This document shows positions 16,727-26,019 of a stretch of 64,000 nt of DNA, piece after piece. The stretch's first letter is position 1; each line of letters begins with the position of its first letter. This DNA comes from JAUNSR01 sp036655355 (GTDB lineage Bacteria > Bacteroidota > Bacteroidia > Bacteroidales > JAUNSR01). The stretch lies in contig JAVVQG010000008.1 of NCBI GenBank assembly GCA_036655355.1, forward strand, positions 110,246 through 174,245, given 5' to 3'. The translations under genes were made by a program, and so were the position numbers. A model generated the notes under the pieces. It was given only the letters and a program-made list of their open reading frames with translations, made no database searches and was not told the DNA's origin.

Positions 16727-18382
16727 TCACTTCTGTTCAGCAACCTCCGGACTTTCTGCCGGAGCGGGTTTCGGAAAAGCGTCGCCTTTCTGCAACAGTT
16801 CCGTAGCCGCTTTTATTGTATTGTCATCCCGAAGGAACGTTTTATAGAAAGCTTCCTCACCCAGGATGTTTCGTGCGATGTAAGCCTGCAACTGGCGAAC
16901 GATGATCTGTTTCGAGATATTGATATAAACCGGGCGACGTTTGATCCCTTTCGTTTCCGCATAAGCCACAAACTGTTGAAGCAATGGCTGCGCGTTCAGG
17001 TAGTTCATCAATGCGTCATAACTCTTGTATTCGAGAAGCTTCTCACGGTGTTCATCCGAATACTTGAAAGCAAACAGATACAACGCCCCCGAATTGATCA
17101 CGCTGTTCAGATAAGAGGTAGAACCCGTCGTATCACTCGGTACGAAAATATCGGGCATAATGCCCCCACCACCGTACACGGTTCTACCGAGCGTTGTCTT
17201 ATAAGACAATGAATCATTCATTTTAATGCTGTCTTTCGAATAGAATTCTCCATGAGAGAAACGGTTGATGATGTCCAGGTTATAATCCTCACCTTTCCCC
17301 AGGGTGTATTCTTTCTGAATGCTTCGTCCCGCCGGCGTGTAATAGCGAGCGATCGTCAGGCGCAGCGCTGAACCGTCCTTGAACGGAATCTGTTGCTGAA
17401 CCAATCCTTTTCCGAACGAACGTCGTCCCACGATCGTGCCGCGGTCGTTATCTTGGATGGCTCCTGCGAAAATCTCACTTGCAGAGGCTGACCATTCGTC
17501 GATCAATACCACCAATGGGGTGTTCTGGAAGGCTCCGCGACCATTGGAATAGGCATCGCTGCGTGGCATGGCATTTCCTTCGGTGTACACGATCAGGCGC
17601 TCTTTCGGTAGGAACTCATTCACCATGTTGATGGCCATTTCCATATATCCGCCCGAATTACCGCGTAAATCGATCATATACTCCTTGGCACCTTCGCTTG
17701 AAAGTTTGGCAAGCGCTCCTACGAACTCGTTGTAAGTGGTACGACCGAATTTGCTGATCTTGATATATCCGATGGAGTCGTTCATCAGGTAAGAAGCATC
17801 GATACTTGTTACGGGAATATCTCCGCGGGTGATTGTGAAATCAAGAATCTCTTTCGAGGTGTTGCGTTTGATACCCAATTTGACATCGGTATTCTTTTTC
17901 CCACGAAGCGTTTTCATCACACGTTCGTTGGTGACCTCTTTCCCTGTAAAGGCAGAATCATTAATCATAACGATGCGGTCGCCGGCCATTAGTCCGATCC
18001 GTTCCGACGGTCCGCCGCTAATCACACTCACCACCATTACCGTATCATTCTGAATGTTGAACTGAACGCCGATACCGCTGAAACTTCCTTCCAGCTCCTC
18101 GTTGGTCGCCTCCAGATCTTTCGCCGGGATATAAACCGAATGAGGGTCCAATTCGCTGACAATCGTAGGAATCGCATCCTCCACCAATTGGTCGGCATTC
18201 ACGGAATCCACATATTGCTGCTCGATTGTATTCAGGAGCATGTCAAGTTTTGAAGCTGAGCGATTCGCCGCATTCAATTTGATATCGTTCCGGTTCACCG
18301 AAGAACCGATGAAAACGCCGATTACCACCGCTACGGACAGTAAAACAGGCATCCATACATATTTACCTTTATTTTCGCTCAT
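16727..18382 (-). CDS. Carboxy-terminal processing protease (S41, CtpA/Prc family)
   Basis: The 551-residue protein has an N-terminal membrane anchor or uncleaved signal (about 10-28), a PDZ domain (about 95-175, with GIGVQF and GLMAGDRIVMIN) and an S41 serine-protease domain. The catalytic dyad is S300 in EWSASASEI and K325 in RRSFGKG, 25 residues apart as in the family. The substrate-binding DLRGNSGG motif is at 238-245. It cleaves C-terminal tails of periplasmic proteins. The last 35 residues are Ala/Pro/Glu-rich. It lies 19 bases after the dCMP deaminase gene in the minus-strand operon. Confidence 0.95.
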   Translation of the reverse strand: MSENKGKYVWMPVLLSVAVVIGVFIGSSVNRNDIKLNAANRSASKLDMLLNTIEQQYVDSVNADQLVEDAIPTIVSELDPHSVYIPAKDLEATNEELEGSFSGIGVQFNIQNDTVMVVSVISGGPSERIGLMAGDRIVMINDSAFTGKEVTNERVMKTLRGKKNTDVKLGIKRNTSKEILDFTITRGDIPVTSIDASYLMNDSIGYIKISKFGRTTYNEFVGALAKLSSEGAKEYMIDLRGNSGGYMEMAINMVNEFLPKERLIVYTEGNAMPRSDAYSNGRGAFQNTPLVVLIDEWSASASEIFAGAIQDNDRGTIVGRRSFGKGLVQQQIPFKDGSALRLTIARYYTPAGRSIQKEYTLGKGEDYNLDIINRFSHGEFYSKDSIKMNDSLSYKTTLGRTVYGGGGIMPDIFVPSDTTGSTSYLNSVINSGALYLFAFKYSDEHREKLLEYKSYDALMNYLNAQPLLQQFVAYAETKGIKRRPVYINISKQIIVRQLQAYIARNILGEEAFYKTFLRDDNTIKAATELLQKGDAFPKPAPAESPEVAEQK

Positions 18383-18401
18383 TCTATTTTAAATCGTTAA
18401 T

Positions 18402-18836
18402 CTATGGTACAAGTGATTCGTTTATCTCTACAAAATCCACTTCGATGCCGGCTCTTCGCAACAGGTTCAGACCGTCCTCCAGGCGATAATTCTCAGAATA
18501 TACCACTCTGCGTATTCCCGACTGGATGATTAATTTGGCACATTCGATGCAGGGAGAGGAGGTTACGTACATCGTAGCTCCCTCGCTGCTGTTATTTGAT
18601 TTTGCTACTTTGGTGATCGCATTTGCTTCGGCATGCAAAACGAAAGGATAAGTTCTTCCCTCTTCATCCTCGCATACGTTCTTGAAACCTGCGGGAGTTC
18701 CGTTGTACCCGTCCGAAATGATCATCTTATCTTTTACGATAAGGGCGCCCACCTGGCGTCGCTGGCAATAAGAGTTTTCGGCCCATATCGCCGCCATGCG
18801 CATATAACGTTTATCTAAAGCTAATTGTTTGTCCAT
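18402..18836 (-). CDS. dCMP deaminase family protein
   Basis: The 144-residue zinc enzyme has the cytidine/deoxycytidylate deaminase motifs HAEANA (H68, E70) and SSPCIECA (C96, C99). The N-terminal part (YMRMAAIWAENSYCQRRQVG) is as in ComEB-type dCMP deaminases. It would produce dUMP for thymidylate synthesis in the cytoplasm. It follows the antiporter gene by 14 bases and precedes the protease gene by 19. Deamination of a related nucleotide cannot be excluded. Confidence 0.92.
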   Translation of the reverse strand: MDKQLALDKRYMRMAAIWAENSYCQRRQVGALIVKDKMIISDGYNGTPAGFKNVCEDEEGRTYPFVLHAEANAITKVAKSNNSSEGATMYVTSSPCIECAKLIIQSGIRRVVYSENYRLEDGLNLLRRAGIEVDFVEINESLVP

Positions 18837-18850
18837 ATTGTTGATGGAAT

Positions 18851-19837
18851 TTAACCGAATAGGGTGTAAATATAGTAAATATACATTACTACAAGAAGTG
18901 CACCGCCGATTCTACCCAGTTTTCCTTTTTCAAAAAGAATCGCCATTTTAGAGCCTACCGTATCGTACGATTTCGAAAGAGCCGTACGAATCGGAAGAAC
19001 CAATAGGATCAGGATAAAAGCGAAGACGGCCATCCAGATGAAGTCGTAGCTGAATGCGTTCCAGGCAACGGGAATCGGTTTGACGACTGAAGTAAGGCAT
19101 ATCACGCATAAGATATTGAAAATATTCGAACCGATGATGTTCCCGATCGCAATATCGGTTTGTTTTTTAAAGGCAGCAGACACAGAAGCCGCCAATTCAG
19201 GCAAACTGGTTCCGAATGCAACGATGGTCACACCGATAATACGTTCGCTGACCCCCATCGACTTAGCGATGTTTGAAGCACCCTGAATCAAGAAGTCCGC
19301 TCCATAGGCCAATCCCACGGCCGATCCTACGATATAAACGATTGCCAATCCGATCGGAGCGGGTTTCTCCTCCTGCTCCTCCTCCGGAACGTGCTGTTTA
19401 CGCGAATTGTAAATCTGATAGGCGGTAAACACCACCAAAAAAGCGAAGCCGATCCACCCCTCCAAACGGGTAATCCGACCGTCGGACGCTGCAAAAAGAA
19501 AAGCAAGCGTTGCTCCCATCATCACGGGCCAGTCGATACGGATCGAGTTGCGGGCAACCACCAAGGGGTAAATAAGCGCCGTAACGCCTAAGATTAATCC
19601 GATATTGGCAATGTTCGAACCGATGACGTTTCCGATAGAAATCTCCGGATTCCCTTTTATGGCAGCTTGAAGGCTTACCAGGAATTCAGGTGCCGAGGTA
19701 CCAAAGGCTACCACGGTCATACCGATTACCAAAGCCGAAACTTTCAATTTGGTTGCAATCGCCACACCTCCGCGTACTAAATAATCTCCGCTGATCACTA
19801 AAAGGAGTAATCCTCCGATAAGTTTGATATAATCCAC
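18851..19837 (-). CDS. Calcium/sodium antiporter (CaCA family, YrbG-like)
   Basis: The 328-residue inner-membrane protein has about ten membrane segments in two inverted halves. Each half carries the alpha-repeat: GMTVVAFGTSAPEFLVSLQA with GNVIGSNIANIGLILG in the first, and GVTIVAFGTSLPELAASVSA with GNIIGSNIFNILCVIC in the second. These contain the ion-binding acidic residues (E in APE and LPE). It exchanges Na+ for Ca2+ or a related cation. It is the first gene of the six-gene minus-strand operon. Confidence 0.94.
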   Translation of the reverse strand: MDYIKLIGGLLLLVISGDYLVRGGVAIATKLKVSALVIGMTVVAFGTSAPEFLVSLQAAIKGNPEISIGNVIGSNIANIGLILGVTALIYPLVVARNSIRIDWPVMMGATLAFLFAASDGRITRLEGWIGFAFLVVFTAYQIYNSRKQHVPEEEQEEKPAPIGLAIVYIVGSAVGLAYGADFLIQGASNIAKSMGVSERIIGVTIVAFGTSLPELAASVSAAFKKQTDIAIGNIIGSNIFNILCVICLTSVVKPIPVAWNAFSYDFIWMAVFAFILILLVLPIRTALSKSYDTVGSKMAILFEKGKLGRIGGALLVVMYIYYIYTLFG

Positions 19838-19943
19838 TTTTCTAAATGCTTAAATTAAAATGCAAATTTAGGAATAACTTTGAGGAGTGCGTTGCTTGTT
19901 AAAAGAAATTCATAACGGAGCATGCGAATTGCCTAAAACAAAA

Positions 19944-19973
19944 GGAGCCGTTCCCCGTTTCGGGAACAGCTCC
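19944..19973 (-). terminator. Terminator after the M3 peptidase gene
   Basis: GGAGC and GTTCCC pair with GGGAAC and GCTCC around a C/A mismatch and a short loop. On the minus strand it is followed by TTTTGTTTT. It lies 50 bases after the peptidase stop and upstream of the antiporter gene, so the latter needs its own promoter. Confidence 0.85.
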
Positions 19974-20023
19974 TAATTCTTGTTATGTGGAATTGCGAAC
20001 CGGATCAGAGACCCGGTATCTGA

Positions 20024-22108
20024 TTAGTCGATGATGCCGTCGCGACGCATCAATGCATCGATGGTAGGCTCTTGACCGCGGAAACGTTTGTATAGTTCCA
20101 TCGGATCTTCCGTACCCCCTTTTTCAAGGATGTTTTCGCGGAATGCCTGTGCGGTTGCTTCATCGAAAAGGCCGTTTTTCTTAAACATCGAGAATGCATC
20201 CGCATCCAATACCTCAGCCCATTTGTAGCTGTAGTAACCTGCTGCATAACCTCCTGCGAAGATGTGGCTGAAGGTAGCACCTGTCAACGAACCTTCAACG
20301 AAAGGAAGCACCTGTGTCTTGCCGATCGCTTCCGCTTCGAACTGGAAAAGGTCTCCTTCGATCGGAGCTGTCAACGTGTGGTATCCCATGTCAAGCAAAC
20401 CGAAGCTCAACTGACGAAGACATCCGTAACCCACATTGTAGTTTGCCGATGCTTTGATCTTTTCGATCAGTTCCATCGGGATGGTTTCGCCCGTCTGGTA
20501 GTGAGCGGCAAACGTATCCAGGAACTCTTTCTCGCTCATGTAGTTCTCAAGGATCTGAGATGGTAATTCAACGAAATCGCGGTAAACGCTTGTACCGGAC
20601 ATCGAACCGTAGGTTGTGTTGGCTAGCATGCCGTGAAGCGCGTGTCCGAATTCATGAAGGAACGTGTTGGCTTCGTCGTAAGAAAGAAGCGCAGGTTTGT
20701 CTTCTGTCGGACGCGTGAAGTTCATTACGATCGTGATGTGTGGACGGCTGTTTTTCTTTCCTTCTTTCCACTGTCCTTTGAATTCCGACATCCATGCACC
20801 GGCACGTTTGCCGTCGCGTGGGTGGAAATCGGTGTAAAGAACCGAAAGGTATTTACCATCTTTGTCAAACACTTCGTATGCATCTACTTCCGAGTGGTAT
20901 ACCGGAATCTTGCTGTTTTTCTTGAAGGTTAGTCCGTATAGTTTTGTTGCAAGGCCGAATACCCCTTTCTTAACGCTTTCAAGAGGGAAGTATGGTTTTA
21001 GCAACTCATCGTTGATTTGGTATTTTGCATCTTTCAGTTTCTCTGAGTAGTAGCTGAAATCCCAAGGCATGATGTCAATCTGTTTGCCTTCCATACCGAT
21101 TGCAAATCCCTGGATCTCTCTGATCTCCTGAAGGGCTGTGGGACGATAAGCTTCCAAAAGTTGGTTCAGTAGGCCGTTTACGTTCTCTTCGGATTTCGCC
21201 ATGCGCTTGTCCAATGCTTGTTCCGCATAGTTCTTTTTGCCCATCAGGTTAGCGATGGCAAGACGTGTAGCGGCGATTTTACGCATGTTCTCCGTGTTGT
21301 CGAACTCTCCACCTACACAACGTGAAGTGGATGCGCGATACATTTTCTCACGAAGATCGCGACGAGACGAGTATTTCATGAACGGCATGTAGCTGGTAGC
21401 AGACAAAGTGAAAAGGTAACCCTCTTTCCCTTTGTTTTTAGCCGTAAGTGCAGCGGCATCGCGTACGCTTTGAGGCAAGCCGGCCAATTCATCTTCAGAA
21501 GTCAGCAACATTTCGAAAGCGTTCGTGGCTTTCAATGCGTTTTGTCCGAACATCAGGGTCAGCTGACCCAGCTCCTGTGACAATTGACGGTATTTTTCCT
21601 TATCTGCATCGCTTAGGTTGGCACCGCTGTTTTCAAACCCTTCGAAGGTTTTCTTCAAAAGCATTTTCTGCTCTGCGTTCAGGTTGAATTTATCTTGGTT
21701 ATCATACACCTCTTTTACTTTTTTGAAAAGAAGCGGGTTCAGACGGATGTTGTTCGAGTGTTCGGAAAGCATCGGCTGTACTTTCTGTGACAACTCCATC
21801 ATTTCGTCGTTGCTCTCAGAACTTAGCAGGTTATAGAAAACACCACTTACATTGTCAAGCAATTTGCCTGAATTTTCCAATGCAAGGATTGTGTTGTCAA
21901 AATCCGGTAGGGCGCGGTTTTTAACGATTGCGTCGATTTCTAATTGGTTTACACGAATACCTTCTTCAAAAGCTGGCAAATAATGCTCTAGTTTGATTTC
22001 ATTGAAGGGCGCAGTTTCATGCGGCGTTTTGTACTTTCCGAAAAACGGATTTGCGGCTGATAAAGTCATAGTCGTTATCAATGCTACGGATAATAATACT
22101 TTTTTCAT
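20024..22108 (-). CDS. M3 family oligopeptidase (peptidyl-dipeptidase Dcp type)
   Basis: The 694-residue zinc metallopeptidase has the HEFGH motif at residues 485-489 (LHEFGHALHGML) and a downstream Glu region (ELPSQILENY). A signal peptide (MKKVLLSVALITTMTLSAA, cut near residue 19) suggests a periplasmic location, unlike cytosolic E. coli Dcp. Length and C-terminal half match Dcp, which removes dipeptides from peptide C-termini. It forms a single-gene unit bounded by its own terminator. It probably helps digest peptides brought through the outer membrane. Confidence 0.94.
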   Translation of the reverse strand: MKKVLLSVALITTMTLSAANPFFGKYKTPHETAPFNEIKLEHYLPAFEEGIRVNQLEIDAIVKNRALPDFDNTILALENSGKLLDNVSGVFYNLLSSESNDEMMELSQKVQPMLSEHSNNIRLNPLLFKKVKEVYDNQDKFNLNAEQKMLLKKTFEGFENSGANLSDADKEKYRQLSQELGQLTLMFGQNALKATNAFEMLLTSEDELAGLPQSVRDAAALTAKNKGKEGYLFTLSATSYMPFMKYSSRRDLREKMYRASTSRCVGGEFDNTENMRKIAATRLAIANLMGKKNYAEQALDKRMAKSEENVNGLLNQLLEAYRPTALQEIREIQGFAIGMEGKQIDIMPWDFSYYSEKLKDAKYQINDELLKPYFPLESVKKGVFGLATKLYGLTFKKNSKIPVYHSEVDAYEVFDKDGKYLSVLYTDFHPRDGKRAGAWMSEFKGQWKEGKKNSRPHITIVMNFTRPTEDKPALLSYDEANTFLHEFGHALHGMLANTTYGSMSGTSVYRDFVELPSQILENYMSEKEFLDTFAAHYQTGETIPMELIEKIKASANYNVGYGCLRQLSFGLLDMGYHTLTAPIEGDLFQFEAEAIGKTQVLPFVEGSLTGATFSHIFAGGYAAGYYSYKWAEVLDADAFSMFKKNGLFDEATAQAFRENILEKGGTEDPMELYKRFRGQEPTIDALMRRDGIID

Positions 22109-22475
22109 CTGAATTCTGAATAGGTTCTAAATTTAGTCGATATCTAAACTAGGCATCCACACAATAAATATTCTTTCTTTCTCCTTACGAATCGTATAGG
22201 GGAGATAAACGTCCTATCCCGAATGTGATCATTACGAAATTAGTGACGGAAATTCAAAAAAAGAGGAATTTTATTTTCTATAACGCAAAGATGACCTTTT
22301 TTATGTTAAGAGCCAATACCCAAACTGATAATAATGAAATTTGGTAAAATACACTGCTGCATTCATACATATTTCTTTATTTCTTTTCGATATTTCCGAT
22401 TATGACTGATGATGAAGGTTATCTAGACCTTTCAATTAAAAAAAAGTTACTTTTGCAACCGTTAAATAAGAGAAT
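22109..22475. promoter_or_regulatory. Divergent intergenic region (M3 peptidase / sulfatase)
   Basis: There is no gene in these 367 bases. A perfect plus-strand TACTTTTG at 22448-22455 lies 20 bases before the sulfatase gene and is its likely -7 element. No convincing -33 element was found. No exact element was found for the minus-strand peptidase gene; TAAATTTA at about 22129-22136 is a near match. No hairpin stands out. Confidence 0.4.
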
Positions 22476-24356
22476 ATGAAGAGAGATTTACTTCGACTAG
22501 GGAAAATATACTTGGCATTGCTTCTGGTTTTTGCAGTTCAGAAACCTTTGTTCATGCTATATCATTTCGATTTATACAAAGAGGTGCCCTTTTGGCAGTG
22601 GTGGAAAGAGATCTATTACGGAATGCCGTTGGATTACTCCATGAGCGCCTACCTCTGTGTCATTCCGGTTCTTCTCACCCTGGTGAGCGTCTGGATAAAA
22701 GGAGCGTGGTTCGCCAAATCCGTCAAAGGGTATTTCAGGGTGATCAACCTGTTCATATCGGTTATTTTCATTTCCGATCTCGAATTATATACGTATTGGG
22801 GGTTCCGTCTGGACTCAACCCCGCTGTTCTATCTGGCCTCTCCGGCCGAGGCGATGGCGAGCGTACCGGTAACGATGATGTTCGTTCTGCCCCTCTTGAT
22901 GGTGATTACCTGGTTGCTGCTGAATCTGTTCATGAAAAAAGTGTTGGATGATAAGCAACTGACACGCATCGATTTCTTCCGAAGGGAGCTGTACGGGGTT
23001 CGTTCCGAGCATCGGATACGTGATACATTTGGATTGATTCTGTTACTAGGGTTGCTATTTATCCCGATACGAGGGGGATTCACCGTTTCCACCATGAATG
23101 TGGGAAAGGTGTATCACAGTTCGAATATGTTGTTGAATCACGCTTCGATTAACCCGATGTTCAGTCTATTCTCCTCCATGGCGAAAGGGAAGGATTTTGC
23201 TTCCCAATACCGTTTCATGGAGAATGAGCAGGCGGAGAATCTGTTCGCCACCCTGTGCGATCAGCCTGTTGCGGGTGTTCCCGTGCACGCTGCGCCCGAT
23301 TCAACCGTGTCGTTGTTCAAAACCTCCCGTCCGAATGTGGTTCTTGTTGTTCTGGAGAGTTTCTCCGGAATCATTACCGAGGCGTTAGGGGGTATTCCGG
23401 ATGTTGCTCCAAACCTCAATACGCTTTATAAGGAAGGGGTTGCGTTTACGAACTTCTATGCGAACAGTTTTCGTACAGACCGCGGTTTGGTTTCGGTTTT
23501 AAGTGCCTATCCGGCTCAGCCTACCAACTCGATTATGAAATACCCATCGAAATCGCAATCGCTTCCCTCTATCTCCAAATCACTCAAAGCGGAAGGGTAC
23601 GACCTCGAATTTCTTTACGGAGGCGATGCCGACTTCACCAACATGCGAAGCTATTTTGTGGGTGCGGGGTTTGAGAAATTGATCTCCGATACCGATTTCC
23701 CACTTTCAGAGCGTTTGTCAAAATGGGGTGTCCGCGATGATAAAACCTTTCAATATCTCACACAAAGCATTCTTAACCAAACGGAATTTCCGTTCATGAA
23801 AATGTTCCTTACGCTCAGCAGTCACGAGCCGTTTGATGTGCCGACGTGTAAATTCGACGATCCTTACCTGAACAGTGTGGCTTATACAGACAGTTGTCTG
23901 GGGGTATTCATCGATGAGATGAAGCGTTCACCGGTTTGGGACAATACGGTGTTTATTTTCCTTCCGGACCATTGCATGCGTTATCCTTACAACATCGATA
24001 ATCATGATCCGAAACGTTATCACATTCCGATGGTATGGGCCGGAGGAGCCGTGAAAGAGGCGGTGGAAATCGATCGTTTCGGTTCTCAGATCGACTTGGC
24101 TGCCACCCTGTTGAATCAGATGGGAATTGCCCATGATGAGTTTACGTTTAGTAAAGATCTGCTGAAACCGGACAACAAGCAGTTTGCTTTCTATACCTTT
24201 AAAGACGGTTTCGGGATATTGAACGATTCCGCCTCCTTTGTTTATGATTGTGAATCCGACCGGGAGATTGTGCGGAGTGAAAAGGCCGTGCCTCGGATGG
24301 AAACGGAAGGGAAAGCTTTTTTGCAAACGCTTTACAACGATTTAAGTAAACGGTAA
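22476..24356 (+). CDS. LTA synthase-like sulfatase (phosphoglycerol-transferase superfamily)
   Basis: The 626-residue protein has five predicted N-terminal membrane segments (to about residue 205), a linker, then an extracytoplasmic sulfatase-fold domain (about 280-600). NVVLVVLESFSG begins that domain. The likely nucleophile is T334 in NSFRTDRGLVS, and FIFLPDHCMRYPYN and YHIPMVWAG supply metal ligands. This is the LtaS/MdoB/EptA-like architecture. Gram-negative members add phosphoglycerol or phosphoethanolamine to glycans or lipids. It is followed after 18 bases by a thioesterase and then by a glycerophosphodiesterase, which fits an envelope-lipid theme. The donor and acceptor are not known. 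Confidence 0.88.
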   Translation: MKRDLLRLGKIYLALLLVFAVQKPLFMLYHFDLYKEVPFWQWWKEIYYGMPLDYSMSAYLCVIPVLLTLVSVWIKGAWFAKSVKGYFRVINLFISVIFISDLELYTYWGFRLDSTPLFYLASPAEAMASVPVTMMFVLPLLMVITWLLLNLFMKKVLDDKQLTRIDFFRRELYGVRSEHRIRDTFGLILLLGLLFIPIRGGFTVSTMNVGKVYHSSNMLLNHASINPMFSLFSSMAKGKDFASQYRFMENEQAENLFATLCDQPVAGVPVHAAPDSTVSLFKTSRPNVVLVVLESFSGIITEALGGIPDVAPNLNTLYKEGVAFTNFYANSFRTDRGLVSVLSAYPAQPTNSIMKYPSKSQSLPSISKSLKAEGYDLEFLYGGDADFTNMRSYFVGAGFEKLISDTDFPLSERLSKWGVRDDKTFQYLTQSILNQTEFPFMKMFLTLSSHEPFDVPTCKFDDPYLNSVAYTDSCLGVFIDEMKRSPVWDNTVFIFLPDHCMRYPYNIDNHDPKRYHIPMVWAGGAVKEAVEIDRFGSQIDLAATLLNQMGIAHDEFTFSKDLLKPDNKQFAFYTFKDGFGILNDSASFVYDCESDREIVRSEKAVPRMETEGKAFLQTLYNDLSKR

Positions 24357-24374
24357 GTATAAATACTGACAACG

Positions 24375-25124
24375 ATGAAAAAAGAAATTATAGGGATCAA
24401 ACAGTATCCGGTTCAATCGAATGACGTCAATGCTCAGGCCGAAATGCCGGTTTGGCGAATCGCTGAATGTTTGATCGATGCGGCCTCGCGACATGCCGAG
24501 GCATGGGGGTTCGGGTATCAGGATCTGAAGAGATACAATCAGGCATGGGTGTTGGCGCGACTGGCTTTCGATATGAAGCGTTACCCATCCGTGGGTGATA
24601 TCCTGACGGTAGAGACTTGGGTGGAGAGCGTGAACAAGGCGTTCTCTTCTCGAAACTTTAAAATGTCCGACCAAAACGGCGAGGTGCTGGGCTATGGACG
24701 AAGCATCTGGTCTATCATTGATTTCGAAACGCGTCAATCGGTGGAATTGCTTAACTATACCACCATCGGGACGTTGTGCCGTGAGTTGGAATGTCCCATT
24801 GACCGTCCCGGCCGAATCGCTCCCGTAAAAGAGGGGGATTCCGAATGGTACAAGGTGCGTGTAAGCGATATCGATGTGAACAGACACTTGACTACCTCGA
24901 AATACATCTCTCACCTGTTAGACCTTTTTCCTCTTGAGAAATTCGATCGTGAGAAAATTTATCGCTTTGAAATTCAGTTTATGAGCGAAGTGTATTTCAA
25001 TGAAACCGTTCAATTGCTGAATCAGGAGGTTCAGGAGGGTGAGTTTTCGCTTGAGTTGAAAAATGAAGCGGGACTTTCTTGTTGCAAGGGGAAAGTTATT
25101 TTTGTAAATTGCGATAAAGTGTGA
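24375..25124 (+). CDS. Acyl-ACP thioesterase (FatA-like)
   Basis: The 249-residue protein has two hotdog halves. The first (about 8-140) contains the RLAFDMKRYPSVGD and SRNFKMSD blocks. The second (about 155-245) contains SDIDVNRHLTTSKYISHLLD, the position of the catalytic Asn/His motif in plant-type acyl-ACP thioesterases. It hydrolyses acyl-ACP to free fatty acid in the cytoplasm. It lies 18 bases after the sulfatase gene and just before the glycerophosphodiesterase gene. Confidence 0.9.
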   Translation: MKKEIIGIKQYPVQSNDVNAQAEMPVWRIAECLIDAASRHAEAWGFGYQDLKRYNQAWVLARLAFDMKRYPSVGDILTVETWVESVNKAFSSRNFKMSDQNGEVLGYGRSIWSIIDFETRQSVELLNYTTIGTLCRELECPIDRPGRIAPVKEGDSEWYKVRVSDIDVNRHLTTSKYISHLLDLFPLEKFDREKIYRFEIQFMSEVYFNETVQLLNQEVQEGEFSLELKNEAGLSCCKGKVIFVNCDKV

Positions 25125-25153
25125 TTCGTGAATTTAAAAATGATCAGAAACAA

Positions 25154-25930
25154 ATGAAGAAAGCAGTACGATTATTCATCTTTGTTCCCGCTCTTCTCTT
25201 TTCATTGGGATTGGCGGCCCAGCCCCGCGTAATTGCCCACAGAGGGTATTGGAATACGGCAGGTTCGGCTCAGAACTCGATTACGGCGCTTCGATTGGCT
25301 CAGGAAACAAAAGCTTTCGGTTCGGAATTCGATGTGCTTCTTACCTCCGACGGGGTTCCTGTGGTGAATCACGACGCCACATATCAAGGATTCGATATCC
25401 AGGAGTGCACGTATGAGCAGTTGAAAGATTTGAAACTTCCGAACGGCGAAACACTACCCACCCTTGAAGAGTATCTGATTGCCGGAAAGAAAGATCCTCA
25501 AACACGCCTTGTGCTTGAAATCAAGTCTCATAAGACGGAAGAAGCCGAGATGCGTGCGGTTGAAGTGATTGTGAATATGGTCAAAAGGCTCGGCGTAGAG
25601 AAACAGGTGGATTACATCTCATTCAGTCTCCCGATGTGTAAGGCGCTTGTAAAACAGGCTCCCGACAACCTTACGGCCTATCTGGGCAGTAATACCTCTC
25701 CGCGTGAATTGTACGATATGGGGATAAAAAATGTGGATTTCCATTATGGTGTATTCGACAAAAACCCCGATTGGATGCAACAGGCAAAGGAGTTGAATAT
25801 GAGCATCAACGTGTGGACGGTCAACGACCTCAATGTTTTGAAGCGGCTGATTAATCAAGAAGTGGATTATGTGACAACCGATTATCCGGAGGAAGCGCAA
25901 CACCTGATCAATCGGATGACATCAAAATAA
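25154..25930 (+). CDS. Glycerophosphodiester phosphodiesterase family protein
   Basis: The 258-residue protein begins with a signal peptide (MKKAVRLFIFVPALLFSLGL, cleaved near AAQ) and has the GDPD barrel motifs VIAHRGYWN, FGSEFDVLLTSDGVPVVNHD and ...WTVNDLN near the C-terminus. It is expected to hydrolyse glycerophosphodiesters in the periplasm. A longer frame starting with GTG at 25121 overlaps the thioesterase stop, but the ATG at 25154 gives a proper signal peptide and is preferred. It is the last gene of the sulfatase-thioesterase-GDPD operon, which ends at a terminator. Confidence 0.92.
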   Translation: MKKAVRLFIFVPALLFSLGLAAQPRVIAHRGYWNTAGSAQNSITALRLAQETKAFGSEFDVLLTSDGVPVVNHDATYQGFDIQECTYEQLKDLKLPNGETLPTLEEYLIAGKKDPQTRLVLEIKSHKTEEAEMRAVEVIVNMVKRLGVEKQVDYISFSLPMCKALVKQAPDNLTAYLGSNTSPRELYDMGIKNVDFHYGVFDKNPDWMQQAKELNMSINVWTVNDLNVLKRLINQEVDYVTTDYPEEAQHLINRMTSK

Positions 25931-25945
25931 ATTATATACAAAAGG

Positions 25946-25976
25946 AAAAGGAAGCTGATCAATTCGGCTTCCTTTT
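25946..25976 (+). terminator. Intrinsic terminator after the GDPD gene
   Basis: A perfect 10-base stem AAAAGGAAGC/GCTTCCTTTT with an 11-base loop is followed by further T residues. Confidence 0.85.
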
Positions 25977-25993
25977 TTGTTATAGGGGATGAC

Positions 25994-26013
25994 TGAACAA
26001 CCTAAACGGTTCA
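25994..26013. promoter_or_regulatory. Possible operator of the toxin-antitoxin pair
   Basis: The inverted repeat TGAAC...GTTCA lies 6 bases before the antitoxin start. YefM-type antitoxins repress their own promoter through short palindromes, so this is a candidate site. It rests only on symmetry and position. Confidence 0.3.
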
Positions 26014-26019
26014 ATAATT

